DNA from: Nostoc piscinale CENA21
Lineage (GTDB): Bacteria > Cyanobacteriota > Cyanobacteriia > Cyanobacteriales > Nostocaceae
Direction: 5' to 3'
DNA length: 64,000 bases
Assembly (NCBI RefSeq): GCF_001298445.1
Contig: NZ_CP012036.1
Location: 3,811,351 to 3,875,350, forward strand
Under the pieces are notes generated by a model that was not told the origin of the DNA, did no database searches, and was given only the letters and a program-made list of their open reading frames with translations. Below are positions 63,238 to 64,000 of this stretch, piece after piece. Position numbers and translations under genes: made by a program. Position 1 is the first letter of the stretch; the number at the start of each line of letters is the position of its first letter.

Positions 63238-64000
63238 TTAGAATATTGACTTCAACGCGAGAAATGCCGTAATCCACAAAATTAAACTTATGGGTGCGCC
63301 GACGAGGATTCCCGCGATCGCCCAACCACGTTGATGTTCTTTAAAATGTTCAATACTGCGCCATTGTCTACTTCTCCAAGCCCATTCATTGCCTTTTGCC
63401 CCCATTGCGATCGCCATAAACCAACCAATCTGCGGTACAAAACAAAATAAGCCACACCATACCTGATTAGTCCATAACCATAACCAAGGTAATAAAAAAG
63501 CCCCCCAATTCCATCCCAAAATCTCTTCTGGTACTGGTTCTGTAGAATTAATCCCACAACCAGAATTATTAATTATCTTATTGTTTACAGGCTTAACAGC
63601 CAGATTAGATTTTAAAGCTTCAATTGCTTGGCGAGCATTGCTAAAGCGTTGTTCCGGCGCAGGTTCAGTCATCTTTTGTAACCAGCGCACAAAACTAGAA
63701 CTCACGTTAACTCTATCAGCGAATTGCAACCGCAAATCTTGTTGCGGTAAATCACCAGGAGGAACACCAGTTAATAAATGAATTAACGATGCACCCAAGG
63801 CATACAAGTCAGAAGCCGGAACAGCGCGACCACCAAATTGTTCCATCGGTGCATAACCATAAGTCCCAACCACCGTAAAAGTCACGCCTTCTTTAGCGGC
63901 TTTATCTTGGACTGCACCAAAATCTACCAAATATATCTGATTATCTTCACCCCAAATTAAATTACTGGGCTTGATATCCCGATGCAACACACCAGGATTC
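63238..64000 (-). CDS. Ser/Thr protein kinase with C-terminal membrane region (5' end outside the window)
   Basis: The open frame runs from the window edge to the stop at 63238, about 254 residues of a larger protein. It contains the catalytic loop HRDIKPSNL, the DFG motif (VDFGAVQD), the activation segment GTYGYAPMEQFGG, and the C-lobe (ASDLYALGASLIHLLTGV). A linker leads to a membrane-type C-terminus with WGAFLLPWLWLW and two further hydrophobic helices. It is a Hanks-type kinase anchored in the membrane, similar to other cyanobacterial SPK proteins. The N-lobe is outside the window. Confidence 0.9.
   Translation of the reverse strand, partial: NPGVLHRDIKPSNLIWGEDNQIYLVDFGAVQDKAAKEGVTFTVVGTYGYAPMEQFGGRAVPASDLYALGASLIHLLTGVPPGDLPQQDLRLQFADRVNVSSSFVRWLQKMTEPAPEQRFSNARQAIEALKSNLAVKPVNNKIINNSGCGINSTEPVPEEILGWNWGAFLLPWLWLWTNQVWCGLFCFVPQIGWFMAIAMGAKGNEWAWRSRQWRSIEHFKEHQRGWAIAGILVGAPISLILWITAFLALKSIF

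Overview
The window is chromosomal DNA of a cyanobacterium, most likely a filamentous, heterocyst-type (Nostocales) strain. The evidence is dense HIP1 octamers (gcgatcgc), photosynthesis and cyanobacterial genes (chlP, rpaA, Ycf46/DUF1257/DUF2997, a Slr1796-type thylakoid protein, DUF2808, GUN4 domains), cyanobacterial heptamer and palindromic intergenic repeats, and PEP-CTERM proteins. No rRNA, tRNA, CRISPR array, prophage or intact transposase was recognised.

Left part (1-21.5 kb): serA with a partial prmA; a Uma2 nuclease-like gene and a restriction-subunit-like gene; a cysteine desulfurase; a frameshifted phosphopantetheinyl transferase; an AhpD-like protein; two secreted proteins, one with a PEP-CTERM tail stranded in another frame; cysA; a YidD homologue with a cysteine-rich tail; chlP convergent with rpaA; an alpha/beta hydrolase; a PEP-CTERM protein; a PhoX/DUF839 phosphatase; and a MASE1 hybrid histidine kinase.

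Middle part (21.5-42.4 kb): a frameshifted LRR-Roc-COR gene lies between two non-autonomous palindromic elements that share terminal inverted repeats. Then come a second frameshifted gene, ychF, a Pro-rich micro-ORF, a nucleotidyltransferase/pseudo-mutase fusion, a HicAB toxin-antitoxin pair, a thylakoid thioredoxin-like protein, murT and gatD separated by an inverted gene, a degraded Lgt-like gene and a glycogen debranching-type enzyme.

Right part (42.6-59.7 kb) is the most unusual region. An AAA ATPase (Ycf46 type) and a DUF1257 gene face a divergent cluster. Its minus arm is DUF2997, a GrpE-like protein, a lid-less Hsp70, and three proteins carrying a shared N-terminal tag (one HEAT, two GUN4). 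Its plus arm is three tagged LRR proteins, then the enzymes STM4014 (ATP-grasp), STM4013 (sulfatase-fold hydrolase), STM4012 (HemN-like radical SAM), a fourth tagged LRR protein, and STM4011 (radical SAM). Seven proteins share an N-terminal tag with two VLGG blocks, although their C-terminal domains differ. The four LRR proteins also end in a conserved RYxxxxE tail. I infer a protein-modification system in which the radical SAM, ATP-grasp and hydrolase enzymes act on the tagged proteins, possibly on the C-terminal tail, with Hsp70/GrpE and AAA/DUF1257/DUF2997 as a chaperone arm. This is a hypothesis; the families are named but I know of no established function.

The window ends with a DUF2808 protein, a histidine kinase, a GNAT acetyltransferase, an exported MsrA and a partial Ser/Thr kinase. 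A recurrent oddity is genes broken by one extra base in an A/T homopolymer (PPTase, Roco, the 25.4-26.4 kb gene, the first LRR gene), which could reflect sequencing error, slippage rescue or real decay.
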